Source of the DNA: an uncultured Aliiroseovarius sp.
Lineage (GTDB): Bacteria > Pseudomonadota > Alphaproteobacteria > Rhodobacterales > Rhodobacteraceae
Assembly (NCBI RefSeq): GCF_947492455.1
Contig: NZ_CANLNB010000004.1
Span: forward strand, 372,001-436,000
Length of the DNA: 64,000 nt
Reading direction: 5' to 3'
Of the stretch, positions 1 to 9,036 are shown one piece after another; the first letter of the stretch is position 1, and every line of letters starts with the position of its first letter. The position numbers and the translations under genes are program-made. Under the pieces are notes generated by a model, which was not told where the DNA came from, searched no databases, and saw only the letters and a list, made by a program, of their open reading frames with translations.

Positions 1-1
1 C

Positions 2-1672
2 TGGATCCTTGGTATTTACGAACGCGGCGCACCCGCACAGTTCGAGCATGGCGTGCCCGACAGCTTCCGCGCCGACCTGTTCCCGCTGGATCTGGACCGT
101 ATTGCCGACCAGTACATGGCAATGGCCGAGCGCGTGCCGTCCTGTGCTGAATCGGGTCTGAAAGACGATTTCAACGGCCCGATCTGCTACACCCCCGACG
201 GCAACCCGCTGGTGGGTCCGGCATCGGGTCTGCGCAACATGTGGCTGGCGGAAGGTTTCAGCTTCGGGATCACCGCTGCTGGCGGCACCGGCTATTACCT
301 CGCGCAGATGATGGTCGATGGCGAAGCCGAGATCGACATGGCGTCGCTGGACCCCAAGCGTTACTCGTCGAACTGGATGACCACCGAGTTCGCAGCGCGT
401 AAGAACGAAGAATGCTACGAGCACGTCTACATCCTGCACCACCCGGATGAAGAACGCCCAGCATGTCGTCCGCTGCGCACCTCGCCCGCTTATGACCGCC
501 AGAAAGAAAAAGGCGCTCAGTTTGGCTGGGTGAACGGTTGGGAACGTCCGAACTATTATGGCCCCATCGACGCGCCGTCGAACTTCGATGAAGAAGCACG
601 TTCGTTCCGCCGTGGTGGCTGGTGGCAGTACGCTGTCGACGAAGCGAAAGCCGTACGTGAAGGCGTTGGCCTGATCGACGCAACCGCGTTCACCAAGCAC
701 GTCGTCAAAGGCCCCGGTGCGACCGCGTTCCTGGACTGGTTCACCTGTAACAAACTGCCGCGCGTTGGCCGGATCAACCTGACCTACGCTCTGACCTCGG
801 CAGGCACCACCCGCACCGAATACACCATCGTGCGCAATGGCGAGAACAACTACTACCTTGTTTCTGCCGGTGCATGGACCGAGTACGACGCCGACTTCTT
901 GCGTAAGGCGGCCGAGGACAAGATGGAGGAGTTCGGCTACATCGAAATCCAGGACGTAACCACCCAGTGGGGCGTTTTTGCCATCGCCGGTCCGAAGTCG
1001 CGTGACGTTCTGAAAGAGATCATCGTCGATGCCGACCCGGAAAACGCGCTGACCAACAAAGCGTTCCCGTGGCTGTCGGCCAAGCAGATCGAACTGGGCA
1101 TGTGCCCAGTGAACGCGATCCGTGTGGCCTATACCGGCGAACTGGGTTGGGAACTGCACCACCCGATCGAGATGCAGAACTATCTGTGGGATCTGCTGAC
1201 CAACGCAGGCGAGAAGCACGGCATGAAGCTGGTCGGCGCGCGTGCGCAAAACTGGCTGCGTCAGGAGAAATCCTACCGCGCATTCGGCACCGAGCTGGGC
1301 CGCGACGCGACCCCGGCTGAAGCCGACCTGCCGCGCTTCATAGATCTGGAAAAGGACTTCCACGGCAAAGAGGCCATGCTGGCAACCGGTGTCCGCGTGA
1401 AGTGCTGCACCCTTCTGATCGACGGGCCGGACGATGCGGATCCGTGGGGCCGCGAGGCGCTGTTCCTGGATGGCAAGAAAGTGGGCCGTCTGACCTCGGG
1501 CGGCTATTCGGTCGCGTTCGAGAAGTCGATCGGCATGGGATACCTGCCGCCGGAACTGGCAGTGCCGGGCCAGAAGCTGAAGGTCAAGATCATGGGCGCG
1601 CTTTACGACGCCGAGGTCACGGTCGACAGCCCCTATGACCCGAAAAACGAAACGATCCGCGTCAACGGCTGA
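2..1672 (+). CDS. FAD-dependent oxidoreductase / aminomethyltransferase (dimethylglycine or sarcosine dehydrogenase-like), 5' truncated
   Basis: The reading frame is open from base 2, so the start codon and FAD-binding Rossmann fold lie left of the window. The visible part has the end of the DAO-type oxidase domain (GNPLVGP, then AEGFSFGITAAGGTG, typical of the C-terminal FAD-contact region). It continues into a full GCV_T-like folate-binding domain and a GCV_T C-terminal barrel. This two-part design is that of dimethylglycine, sarcosine and related N-methyl-amine dehydrogenases, which demethylate oxidatively and pass the one-carbon unit to tetrahydrofolate. The exact substrate cannot be told from sequence; roseobacters carry many paralogues. 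A clear intrinsic terminator follows the stop. Confidence 0.8.
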   Translation, partial: WILGIYERGAPAQFEHGVPDSFRADLFPLDLDRIADQYMAMAERVPSCAESGLKDDFNGPICYTPDGNPLVGPASGLRNMWLAEGFSFGITAAGGTGYYLAQMMVDGEAEIDMASLDPKRYSSNWMTTEFAARKNEECYEHVYILHHPDEERPACRPLRTSPAYDRQKEKGAQFGWVNGWERPNYYGPIDAPSNFDEEARSFRRGGWWQYAVDEAKAVREGVGLIDATAFTKHVVKGPGATAFLDWFTCNKLPRVGRINLTYALTSAGTTRTEYTIVRNGENNYYLVSAGAWTEYDADFLRKAAEDKMEEFGYIEIQDVTTQWGVFAIAGPKSRDVLKEIIVDADPENALTNKAFPWLSAKQIELGMCPVNAIRVAYTGELGWELHHPIEMQNYLWDLLTNAGEKHGMKLVGARAQNWLRQEKSYRAFGTELGRDATPAEADLPRFIDLEKDFHGKEAMLATGVRVKCCTLLIDGPDDADPWGREALFLDGKKVGRLTSGGYSVAFEKSIGMGYLPPELAVPGQKLKVKIMGALYDAEVTVDSPYDPKNETIRVNG

Positions 1673-1690
1673 TCGATTCAGAAACAGACA

Positions 1691-1722
1691 AAAGGCCCTG
1701 CGATTGCGGGGCCTTTTTCTTT
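1691..1722 (+). terminator. Intrinsic terminator after the oxidoreductase gene
   Basis: An AGGCCC / GGGCCT stem with a short inner GC extension is followed by a T-rich run (TTTTTCTTTTTG). It lies 18 bases after the stop codon. The T-run on the plus strand makes it a plus-strand terminator; the converging trxC gene ends 65 bases further on. Confidence 0.85.
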
Positions 1723-1786
1723 TTGTATGCCTTGGTGAAGACCAGCACGCGCCTGCTTTTGGGGCCGGTCTCGGCGAGGTGAGGTG

Positions 1787-2227
1787 TTAAAGCCGTGCTT
1801 TCGACCGCACGAATTGTTCGATTGCCGGGGCAGGGACCGCACCCGCTTGACGGGCGATTTCCTTGCCGCCTTGAAACAGGATCAGCGCCGGGATGCCGCG
1901 AATGCCGAACTTGCGCGAGACATTCGGGTGGTCCTCGGTGTTGATCTTGGCAAAGCGGGCATTGGGTGCAATCGAACGCGCGGCTTGCTCGAACGCCGGG
2001 GCCATCATCCTGCAGGGTCCGCACCACGGTGCCCAGAAATCCACCAGAAGCGGCGTGTCGTCATTGCGCTGGGCTTTGGCAAGCGTGGCCGGGTCAAGTT
2101 GACGGACTTTACCGTCATTCAGCTTGGTCCCACAGGTGCCGCATTTCGGACCCGCCGACAGTTTGTCTTTCGGCACACGGTTCACAGCGCTGCACTCCAG
2201 ACAGGTCATTTTCAAAGCGTTCGACAT
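1787..2227 (-). CDS. trxC: Thioredoxin 2 with N-terminal zinc-binding cysteines
   Basis: A 146-residue disulfide reductase of the TrxC type. An N-terminal CLEC and CGTC pair should bind zinc. A thioredoxin fold follows, with the WCGPC active site in FWAPWCGPCRMM and the cis-proline motif GIPAL. I place the start at the second in-frame ATG (2227), which has a GGAG ribosome site 7-8 bases upstream; an earlier ATG at 2239 overlaps that site. TrxC proteins are cytosolic and often oxidative-stress induced in other bacteria; no regulatory site is obvious here. It stands alone between converging and divergent neighbours. Confidence 0.92.
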   Translation of the reverse strand: MSNALKMTCLECSAVNRVPKDKLSAGPKCGTCGTKLNDGKVRQLDPATLAKAQRNDDTPLLVDFWAPWCGPCRMMAPAFEQAARSIAPNARFAKINTEDHPNVSRKFGIRGIPALILFQGGKEIARQAGAVPAPAIEQFVRSKARL

Positions 2228-2287
2228 GACGGGCTCCATTTATATTCCGTAAATCGCATATGTGTTCTGCCTGCGGTCAGGTCAAGA

Positions 2288-2713
2288 TCAAACGGTGCTA
2301 AGCAGAATGCTGGTTTCGCTGTTGGTGATGCCCTCGACCACGCGGACCTCGCGTAGAACGCGGTCAAAATCGGTCAGGCTGTCCGCGGTCAGCTGCGCGA
2401 CCAGATCCCATTTTCCATTTGTTGAATGCAGTGATCGTAGCTGGGGTAGTCCGCGCAAGCGCTTGATCACAGCGGTGGTGGACCGCCCCGACACCTCGAT
2501 CATCATGATCGCGTGTACGCCGTCCGGCCCGTGATCTTCCCGTGCTCGGATGGTGAATCCCAGCACCGCGCCACTGTCCAGAAGCCGATCCAGACGCGAC
2601 TGCACCGTGGCGCGCGACACGCCAAGGATCGTTGCCAGCTTCGAGATCGGCGCCCGCCCGTCTTCGCGCAGGATGGCAATCAGTTCTCGGTCGAGGTCAT
2701 CAAAGATTTGCAT
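2288..2713 (-). CDS. Lrp/AsnC family transcriptional regulator
   Basis: A 141-residue Lrp-type protein. The N-terminal winged helix-turn-helix starts FDDLDRELIAILREDGR and contains the recognition helix region GVSRATVQSRLDRL. It is followed by the RAM ligand-binding domain. It is divergently transcribed from the ctlX-arginase-ocd operon across a 127-base AT-rich gap. This arrangement suggests it senses arginine, ornithine, citrulline or proline and controls the operon and itself. The ligand is inferred from position only. Confidence 0.9.
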   Translation of the reverse strand: MQIFDDLDRELIAILREDGRAPISKLATILGVSRATVQSRLDRLLDSGAVLGFTIRAREDHGPDGVHAIMMIEVSGRSTTAVIKRLRGLPQLRSLHSTNGKWDLVAQLTADSLTDFDRVLREVRVVEGITNSETSILLSTV

Positions 2714-2840
2714 GGCAAATAGTTATATCTTAATTATCAATATGTCAAAAAGTCAGTTAACAACTGTGCACTAATGAAGTACTTACTGAAATACTGACAT
2801 TGTTAATCTGTTCATAGTCTCCAAGGCGAACAGATCCACA
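2714..2840. promoter_or_regulatory. Divergent promoter/operator region between the Lrp regulator and ctlX
   Basis: The 127 bases are much more AT-rich than their surroundings. They hold a perfect inverted repeat CAGTT-AAC-AACTG (2754-2766) and a palindrome AAGTACTT (2777-2784), followed by a partial AGTA...TACT pair. Short AT-rich dyads of this kind suit Lrp-family binding. No convincing -35/-10 pair was fixed. Confidence 0.5.
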
Positions 2841-3797
2841 ATGCCCCAGACATCGCTTCAGGCCCCCAGTGCCGTCATCATGATCCGCCCGCACCATTTC
2901 CAGCCCAACGCGGAAACGGCGCAGGATAACGGGTTTCAAACCGCACCTGTAAATGGCACGGCGCAAGAGCTTGCCAAGCGCGCCCATGACGAGGTGTCGG
3001 GCATGGTGGACGCCCTGCGCGGCGAAGGGATCGAGGTGAACCTGTTCGAAGACCCGCGCGAGGATCGCCCGGATGCTGTGTTTCCCAACAATTGGTTTTC
3101 GACCCATCCCGGCGGGCATGTGGCGGTCTATCCGATGTACTCGCAAAACCGCCGGATCGAGCGGCGTCAGGACGTGCTCGAGATGCTAAAGACGCGCTAT
3201 CGTGTGCAGGATATCATCGACTATTCGGGGCTCGAGCAGGACGGCCTGTTTCTGGAAGGCACCGGTGCGATGGTGTTGGATCACGTGGAACGCGTCGCCT
3301 ATGCCGCGCGCTCGAAACGCACCAGCGAGGTGCTGATGGAGCGCTTCTGCACCCATTTCAACTATGAGCCGATGGTGTTTGATGCCCATGATGCGGACGG
3401 TCTGCCGATCTATCACACCAACGTTTTGATGTGCATCGGGACGGATGTGGCGCTGATCGGGTTGGACACCATTCTGGACGCGCACCGACGCGAAGAAGTG
3501 CGCGAACGACTGGCGCGCGGTGGGCGCGATGTGATCGCTTTGTCGCAAAAACAGATTGCTGAGTTCGCCGGGAATGCCATCGAGCTGCAGGGCAAAGAGG
3601 GCCGCGTCTTGGCCATGTCGGCACGCGCACTGGCCGCCCTTGAGCCCGAGCAGAAATGGCGCATCGAAGCGCATCTGAAAATCCTGCCGCTAACTATCCC
3701 GACCCTTGAAATGGCTGGCGGGTCGGTGCGCTGCACCATCGCCGGTATTCACCTCAGCCCCCGTCCCGCAGCAAAGCCCGAAGGAGAAGCCGCATGA
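2841..3797 (+). CDS. ctlX: Citrulline hydrolase-like amidinotransferase-fold enzyme (CtlX family)
   Basis: A 318-residue member of the guanidine-modifying enzyme superfamily. Visible landmarks are the early IMIRPHHFQPN, FPNNWFSTHPGG, EGTGAMVLDH, the histidine in YHTNVLMC, and a C-terminal cysteine in GGSVRCTIAGIHL that should be the nucleophile. CtlX proteins are described as citrulline-utilisation hydrolases giving ornithine. It overlaps the arginase gene by four bases (ATGA), and ornithine cyclodeaminase follows. Citrulline and arginine would thus both flow to ornithine and then proline. An arginine deiminase or dimethylargininase activity is the main alternative. Confidence 0.85.
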   Translation: MPQTSLQAPSAVIMIRPHHFQPNAETAQDNGFQTAPVNGTAQELAKRAHDEVSGMVDALRGEGIEVNLFEDPREDRPDAVFPNNWFSTHPGGHVAVYPMYSQNRRIERRQDVLEMLKTRYRVQDIIDYSGLEQDGLFLEGTGAMVLDHVERVAYAARSKRTSEVLMERFCTHFNYEPMVFDAHDADGLPIYHTNVLMCIGTDVALIGLDTILDAHRREEVRERLARGGRDVIALSQKQIAEFAGNAIELQGKEGRVLAMSARALAALEPEQKWRIEAHLKILPLTIPTLEMAGGSVRCTIAGIHLSPRPAAKPEGEAA

Positions 3798-4723
3798 CCG
3801 ATATCAACCTTTTGGGCGTTCCGATGGAGGAAGGCGCGGGTCGTCGCGGCTGCATCATGGGCCCCGCCGCCTATCGCACTGCTGGGTTGGCCGAGGAATT
3901 GGCTGCATTGGGTCATAACGTGACCGATCTGGGCGATGCCGCGCGCGATGATGTGGGGGCGGTCGAGACCGAACACACCCACCTGAAGTTCCTGCCCGAA
4001 GTGGCCGGGTGGACGCGCAGCCTGCACGCCCATGCGTTCGAGCAGGCGCAAGGGAACGTGCTGCCAATCTATATGGGAGGCGATCACGCACTGGCACTGG
4101 GAACCGTGACAGGCCACGTTGCCGCGGCGGCAAAGATGGGGCGCCCGCAATACGTGCTGTGGCTGGATGCGCATTCGGATTTCAACACGCCGGCCAGCTC
4201 GCACAGTGGGAATATTCATGGCATGCCGATGGCCTTTGCCTGCGGGCTGGACGGGTTTCCGGATCTGCTGGGCAAGCCGTTGCCCGCCACGTTGGACCCC
4301 ACAAAACTGTGCATGATAGGGCTGCGGTCCGTGGATCGCGAAGAGCGTGACCTTCTGCAAAGCTCAGGCGTGCAGGCCCATGACATGCGCGCGATTGACG
4401 AACATGGCGTGGCGCGGATTCTGCGCCCGTTTCTGGACGAGGTCGCGCAGGCGGATGGGCTGCTGCATGTCAGTCTCGATGTGGACTTCATCGAACCCGA
4501 CATCGCGCCTGCCGTCGGCACCACTGTCCCCGGCGGCGCCACCTTCCGGGAGGCGCATCTGATCATGGAGATGTTGCATGACAGCGGCCTTGTCACCTCG
4601 CTCGATCTGGTCGAGCTGAACCCTTTCCTTGACGAACGTGGCCGCACCGCGCGCCTGATGGTCGACCTGACGGCAAGCCTGTTTGGCCGCCGTGTCCTTG
4701 ACCGTTTCACCACCAGCTATTGA
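3794..4723 (+). CDS. rocF: Arginase
   Basis: A 309-residue ureohydrolase with all manganese-binding motifs: [28 protein letters not shown] and [17 protein letters not shown]. It hydrolyses arginine to ornithine and urea. The ATG overlaps the end of ctlX by four bases, and ornithine cyclodeaminase starts nine bases after its stop, so the three genes form one catabolic operon. Its length is usual for bacterial arginases; agmatinase is less likely given the cyclodeaminase partner. Confidence 0.93.
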   Translation: MTDINLLGVPMEEGAGRRGCIMGPAAYRTAGLAEELAALGHNVTDLGDAARDDVGAVETEHTHLKFLPEVAGWTRSLHAHAFEQAQGNVLPIYMGGDHALALGTVTGHVAAAAKMGRPQYVLWLDAHSDFNTPASSHSGNIHGMPMAFACGLDGFPDLLGKPLPATLDPTKLCMIGLRSVDREERDLLQSSGVQAHDMRAIDEHGVARILRPFLDEVAQADGLLHVSLDVDFIEPDIAPAVGTTVPGGATFREAHLIMEMLHDSGLVTSLDLVELNPFLDERGRTARLMVDLTASLFGRRVLDRFTTSY

Positions 4724-4731
4724 GGCCCAGA

Positions 4732-5781
4732 ATGCCCCCTCTTCCTTCCGAACTTGCCTATGTCCCCTTCGTCTCGGTCGAGCACATGATGGGCTTGGTC
4801 CACCACATCGGGATCGAAACCGTCCTGCGCGATCTGGCCGACGAGATCGAAGCCGATTTCAAACGCTGGGAGCTCTTTGACAAAACACCCCGCGTCGCCA
4901 GCCACTCGGATGTGGGCGTGATCGAGCTGATGCCGACCTCGGATGGCGAGATGTATGGGTTCAAATACGTCAACGGTCACCCTAAGAACACCAAAGAAGG
5001 GCTGCAGACGGTGACGGCGTTTGGGCTGCTCGCAGATGTCGATACTGGCTATCCGAAGCTGCTGACCGAGATGACTGTGTTGACCGCCCTGCGCACCGCC
5101 GCGACCAGCGCGATGGTGGCGAAGCATCTGGCGCCCAAAGGGTCGACCACGATGGCAATGATCGGCAATGGCGCGCAGTCGGAATTCCAGTGTCTGGCCT
5201 TCAAGGCGATCTGCGGGATCGACACTGTGCGGCTTTACGACATCGACCCGACGGCCACTGAAAAGGCGGCACGCAATCTGGCAGGCAAAGGTTTGAATGT
5301 CGTTTCTTGCACATCGGGCGAGGAAAGCATGGAAGGCGCGCAGATCATCACCACCTGCACGGCCGACAAACAATATGCGACGATCCTGACCGATAACATG
5401 ATCGGCGAGGGCGTGCATATCAACGCCATCGGCGGCGACTGCCCGGGCAAGACGGAACTGCATCGCGATATCCTGCTGCGCTCGGATATTTTCGTGGAGT
5501 ACCCGGAACAGACCTGGGTCGAGGGCGAGATTCAGCAGCTGGACCAAGGCCACCCGATTACCGAGATGTGGCAGGTGATCACCGGTCAAGCGAAGGGGCG
5601 CACGTCAGATAAGCAGATCACGCTATTTGACAGTGTCGGCTTCGCGATCGAGGACTTCTCGGCCTTGCGCTATATCTCGAAAGCGATCGAGGGCACGGCT
5701 TATTTCACCCGGCTAGATATGCTGGCGGACCCGGATGACCCACGCGACTTGTTCGGGATGCTCGAACGGTCGAAGGACTGA
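4732..5781 (+). CDS. ocd: Ornithine cyclodeaminase
   Basis: A 349-residue NAD-dependent enzyme of the OCD/mu-crystallin family. It converts ornithine to proline and ammonia. The Rossmann region is seen as MAMIGNGAQSEFQ, and the C-terminal signature as TLFDSVGFAIEDFSALR. I chose ATG 4732, with GAGG 6-9 bases upstream, rather than the in-frame TTG at 4720 that overlaps the arginase stop. It is the last gene of the arginine/citrulline operon and is followed by a strong terminator. Confidence 0.93.
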   Translation: MPPLPSELAYVPFVSVEHMMGLVHHIGIETVLRDLADEIEADFKRWELFDKTPRVASHSDVGVIELMPTSDGEMYGFKYVNGHPKNTKEGLQTVTAFGLLADVDTGYPKLLTEMTVLTALRTAATSAMVAKHLAPKGSTTMAMIGNGAQSEFQCLAFKAICGIDTVRLYDIDPTATEKAARNLAGKGLNVVSCTSGEESMEGAQIITTCTADKQYATILTDNMIGEGVHINAIGGDCPGKTELHRDILLRSDIFVEYPEQTWVEGEIQQLDQGHPITEMWQVITGQAKGRTSDKQITLFDSVGFAIEDFSALRYISKAIEGTAYFTRLDMLADPDDPRDLFGMLERSKD

Positions 5782-5785
5782 CATC

Positions 5786-5825
5786 GAAAAAGGGGCGCGT
5801 ACCGGTCTGGTCCGCGCCCCTTCTT
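5786..5825. terminator. Bidirectional terminator between ocd and gcvH
   Basis: A perfect GGGGCGCG / CGCGCCCC stem (5792-5799 with 5813-5820) is flanked by an A-run on the left and TTCTT on the right. It sits between two converging genes and can serve both strands. Confidence 0.85.
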
Positions 5826-5841
5826 GTTCATAGCACGCCGA

Positions 5842-6201
5842 TCAGGCGATGAAGCTCTTATACGCTGCTTCGTCCATATAGTCGTCCAGCGGGCCGGTGT
5901 CAGACGCCTTGATCTTGAACAGCCACGCGTCGCCCTCGGGGTCGTCGTTGACCTTACCGGGCTCGTCCACCATGGCCTCGTTCACTTCCGTGATCTCGCC
6001 ATCCAGTGGGCTCAGGATGTCGGACGCGGCTTTCACGCTTTCGATCACCACGATCTCGTCATCTTTCGAGACCGTGTCGCCTGCTTCCGGCAGTTCCAGA
6101 AAAACAACGTCGCCCAGCTGCTCGGCAGCGTGGGTGGTGATGCCCACGACGTAAACGCCATCTTCTTCGCGCAGCCACTCGTGCTCTTCGGTGTAGTACA
6201 T
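5842..6201 (-). CDS. gcvH: Glycine cleavage system H protein
   Basis: A 119-residue lipoyl carrier that shuttles the aminomethyl group between the P, T and L proteins. It starts MYYTEEHEWL and has the lipoylation motif ESVKAASD, with the modified lysine at residue 57. I chose ATG 6201, behind an AGGAGA ribosome site, over an upstream in-frame start at 6225. The gene stands alone: no gcvP or gcvT is adjacent, although the window opens with a GCV_T-domain oxidoreductase. Confidence 0.94.
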   Translation of the reverse strand: MYYTEEHEWLREEDGVYVVGITTHAAEQLGDVVFLELPEAGDTVSKDDEIVVIESVKAASDILSPLDGEITEVNEAMVDEPGKVNDDPEGDAWLFKIKASDTGPLDDYMDEAAYKSFIA

Positions 6202-6296
6202 TCCGTTTCTCCTGAAGGTTTTCACCTGACCGTATCTCTGCCTGTGCGCCTCGGCAAGAGCTTGTATCCCGCTGCATGCGGGTGCAGTCTGCGGCT

Positions 6297-6917
6297 ATGA
6301 CGACCCCGGTGAATGATCCTCATTTCTTTGGCTACGGTTCATTGGTGAACCGGCAGACGCACTGCTATGACAACCCGCGTGCGGCGCGGGTGACGGGGTG
6401 GCATCGCGCGTGGCGGCGGTCTCCGCATCGGGCGCTGTGTTACCTGACGGCGGTGCCGGACAGCGCGGATTATATAGAGGGGATGATCGCCTCGGTCCCC
6501 GGTGCGGATTGGGCGGCGTTGGATGAACGTGAACGCGCCTATGCGCGGGTGACTTTGGGGTCTGAGATCCGCCATGACGGCGGCGATCTGGATGTGGCGA
6601 TCTATGCGATTGCTCCGGGGGAACATCACGCGCCGACAGACGACAATCCGGTCTTGCTGAGCTATCTCGATGTGGTCGTGCAGGGCTATTTTCGCGAATT
6701 CGGGTTGGACGGCGTCACTCATTTCTTCGAGACGACCGAGGGCTGGAACGCCCCCATCCTGAACGACCGCGCGGACCCGATTTACCCGCGCGCGCAGGTG
6801 TTAAGCGCCGAAGAGACCGCACTGGTCGACGAAGGCCTCTCGCGCTTATCGGCGGTTGTGAAAGAGCGAAATGAGACGGGTCTGTCGCTGGTACGGATGC
6901 GCGGTGCCGGGGCATAG
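6297..6917 (+). CDS. Gamma-glutamylcyclotransferase-like protein
   Basis: A 206-residue protein with the cyclotransferase-fold loop FGYGSLVN near the N-terminus and the downstream acidic pocket expected of the AIG2/GGCT superfamily. Such enzymes cyclise gamma-glutamyl amines or peptides to 5-oxoproline; the substrate here is unknown. ATG 6297 gives the better family fit, and an upstream in-frame ATG exists at 6276. Its last 72 bases overlap the last 72 bases of the converging MATE gene, and no terminator separates them. Confidence 0.75.
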   Translation: MTTPVNDPHFFGYGSLVNRQTHCYDNPRAARVTGWHRAWRRSPHRALCYLTAVPDSADYIEGMIASVPGADWAALDERERAYARVTLGSEIRHDGGDLDVAIYAIAPGEHHAPTDDNPVLLSYLDVVVQGYFREFGLDGVTHFFETTEGWNAPILNDRADPIYPRAQVLSAEETALVDEGLSRLSAVVKERNETGLSLVRMRGAGA

Positions 6918-8246
6918 TCCGGCCTCGGCCTTGCGCAGCACGCGGGCCGACAGGGCCATCGCCACGGCTGCAAAGATCAGCCCGCCCGCCGCTTGTCCGA
7001 TCAGCACGCCCGGCGCACCCCAATAGGCGGCTCCAAGGATGACCAGAGGGATGGTGCCCAACGTCTGGCGGCCCCAGTTCACCCATGTCGAATAGAACGG
7101 GTGGCCCAGATTGTTGAAGCTGGCATTGGTGACGAAGATCACGCCGTTAAAATACCACGCCAGCGCCAGCGGGCCGCAAAAGAGGAAGACTAGCTCTCGG
7201 CTAAGACCTTCTGCGTTGAACAGATCCGCGATGGCACCGCGCGCTAGATACAGGATGCCGGTGACCACCAGTACCACGACCAGCACGAACAACAATCCGT
7301 CGCGGATCGATCCGCGCACGCGGTCCAGTTTTCCTGCGCCGAAGTTCTGGCCCACGATGGGGCCGATGGCGCCGGAGAGGGCAAAGATGGTCCCGAAAGC
7401 GACCGGAGTCAGGCGGCCAATGATGGCCATGCCCGCGACGGCGTCCTCGCCGAACTCGGCCATGGATCGCGTAACATAGGCCTGCCCCACGGGGGTCGCG
7501 AACTGGGTCAGGATGGCAGGCAGGGCGATGGTCGCGATGGCGGGGAAGTCCACACGAAACTCGGCCCGCGTGGGGCGATCCAAGCCGCCGTAGAATTTGA
7601 AAATCGGATAGATCGACATGACGGCGACCGTCAGGCGGGCCGCGACCGATGCCAGCGCAGCGCCGGTCAGGTCCAAATTGAGGCCGAAGATCAGGATCGG
7701 ATCGAGGATCGCATTCACCACGCCCGCGCCGATGGTCGCCATCATGGCGCGGCGGGCGTCCCCGTGCGCACGCAAGATCGCGCCGCCGACCATGCCGGCA
7801 ATCAGGATGGGCAGACTGGGCAGAATGATCCGCAAGTATGACGTGGCAAGTGCCAGCGTGTCCCCCGAGGCGCCCAGAAGCGCGACCAGAGTGGGGGTGT
7901 AATACCAGACGATGGCCGCGAAAACGGCTCCAATGATCATGCCATAGAACAGCGCCGTGGCGGCCCTGCGGCGGGCGGTCTGAGGATCACCCTCGCCCAA
8001 AGCCCGCGCCACCAGAGCACCGGCTGCGATGGACATGCCGATCCCGAAGGACGAGGTGAAGAAGAGCAACGCACCGGCATAGCCGACCGCCGCAGCCAAC
8101 TCGTCCCGGCCCAGCATCGAGATGAAGATCATGTCGACCAGATCGACAAGAAAAATGGCCATCAACCCGATCGAGGATGTCAGCGACATCACCGTGATGT
8201 GCCGAAGCAGATTGCCTTCAAGAAACTTCGCCTGAGCCTCGGCCAT
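6846..8246 (-). CDS. MATE family efflux transporter
   Basis: A roughly 466-residue integral membrane protein with about twelve hydrophobic segments in two homologous halves. The N-terminal VMSLTSSIGLMAIFLVDLVD and the GQNFGAGK-type loop are typical of MATE multidrug or toxin exporters, which are driven by a sodium or proton gradient. The start is ATG 8246, or an in-frame GTG at 8255. The C-terminal 24 codons lie antisense to the cyclotransferase-like gene. Confidence 0.9.
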   Translation of the reverse strand: MAEAQAKFLEGNLLRHITVMSLTSSIGLMAIFLVDLVDMIFISMLGRDELAAAVGYAGALLFFTSSFGIGMSIAAGALVARALGEGDPQTARRRAATALFYGMIIGAVFAAIVWYYTPTLVALLGASGDTLALATSYLRIILPSLPILIAGMVGGAILRAHGDARRAMMATIGAGVVNAILDPILIFGLNLDLTGAALASVAARLTVAVMSIYPIFKFYGGLDRPTRAEFRVDFPAIATIALPAILTQFATPVGQAYVTRSMAEFGEDAVAGMAIIGRLTPVAFGTIFALSGAIGPIVGQNFGAGKLDRVRGSIRDGLLFVLVVVLVVTGILYLARGAIADLFNAEGLSRELVFLFCGPLALAWYFNGVIFVTNASFNNLGHPFYSTWVNWGRQTLGTIPLVILGAAYWGAPGVLIGQAAGGLIFAAVAMALSARVLRKAEAGLCPGTAHPYQRQTRLISLFHNRR

Positions 8247-8348
8247 GATCGTCACCTTACCTGTTCGCTACCCGCCAGCATGACGTAGAACGACGGTTAG
8301 CGCCAGAGGGTGGGGCGCACAGGGTCTGTGCGGGGATGTGGGAGCGGG

Positions 8349-8999
8349 TCAGGCGCGGCGCAGAAGGACCACGCCGACCCACGCAAACCACAGGATGAAG
8401 CCCAATCCGAAGACCATGCCAAAGGCTTCGAGCGGCGGTAGGATGGTCAACAGCCCGCAGCCTCCGATGACAAAGCCAAATGCATTCAGCAGGCGTGGCA
8501 GGATGCCCGAGGTCCACGCCGCCAGCCCGACAGCGATGACCCAGACGGATCCTGCAATCTCGTTTCCGCCGCCAAGGCCGTTCTCGATCGTGGTGACCAT
8601 GTGCCAAAGTTGGGCGGCCTGTTCGGCGGAGCCCGTGTGCGACAAAGTCTCGGCCAGGCCAACATTCGCGATCATGCCTGCGCCCATGACCAACGTGGCC
8701 CAGATCAGGCCAAAGCCAAGGGACAGATCAGACAGGACCGGCGCATGCGGGTGCAACAGCGCGCGCAATGCGATGACCAGCGCGGCCAGCGCCACCGCGT
8801 TCACAACGTAGATAACCAGATACCAGACCGACAGCGTTGACTGCTGGGCGCTCAAGAACGCAAGCAACTCTTCCGGTGTTGAGGCTTGTGTGCCAAAGCC
8901 TGCAGGCTCCAGCACCGCGACCATGATCACGATGCCGAAAAGATACGTAGCGGCGCAGACAATCCCGCCGATGGCACCAGCAGTGCGATATCCGGTCAT
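8349..8999 (-). CDS. Small integral membrane protein, DUF4386-like
   Basis: A 216-residue protein with about six hydrophobic helices (for example GGIVCAATYLFGIVIMVAVL and WYLVIYVVNAVALAALVIAL) and short loops. Its pattern resembles DUF4386 membrane proteins of unknown function. A possible role in lipid or envelope homeostasis would be guesswork. It is separated from the MATE gene by about 100 bases and may be co-transcribed with gltX upstream. Confidence 0.65.
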   Translation of the reverse strand: MTGYRTAGAIGGIVCAATYLFGIVIMVAVLEPAGFGTQASTPEELLAFLSAQQSTLSVWYLVIYVVNAVALAALVIALRALLHPHAPVLSDLSLGFGLIWATLVMGAGMIANVGLAETLSHTGSAEQAAQLWHMVTTIENGLGGGNEIAGSVWVIAVGLAAWTSGILPRLLNAFGFVIGGCGLLTILPPLEAFGMVFGLGFILWFAWVGVVLLRRA

Positions 9000-9036
9000 A
9001 ATACTCTCACCTCAAATATATCAATCTGCGGTGAGG

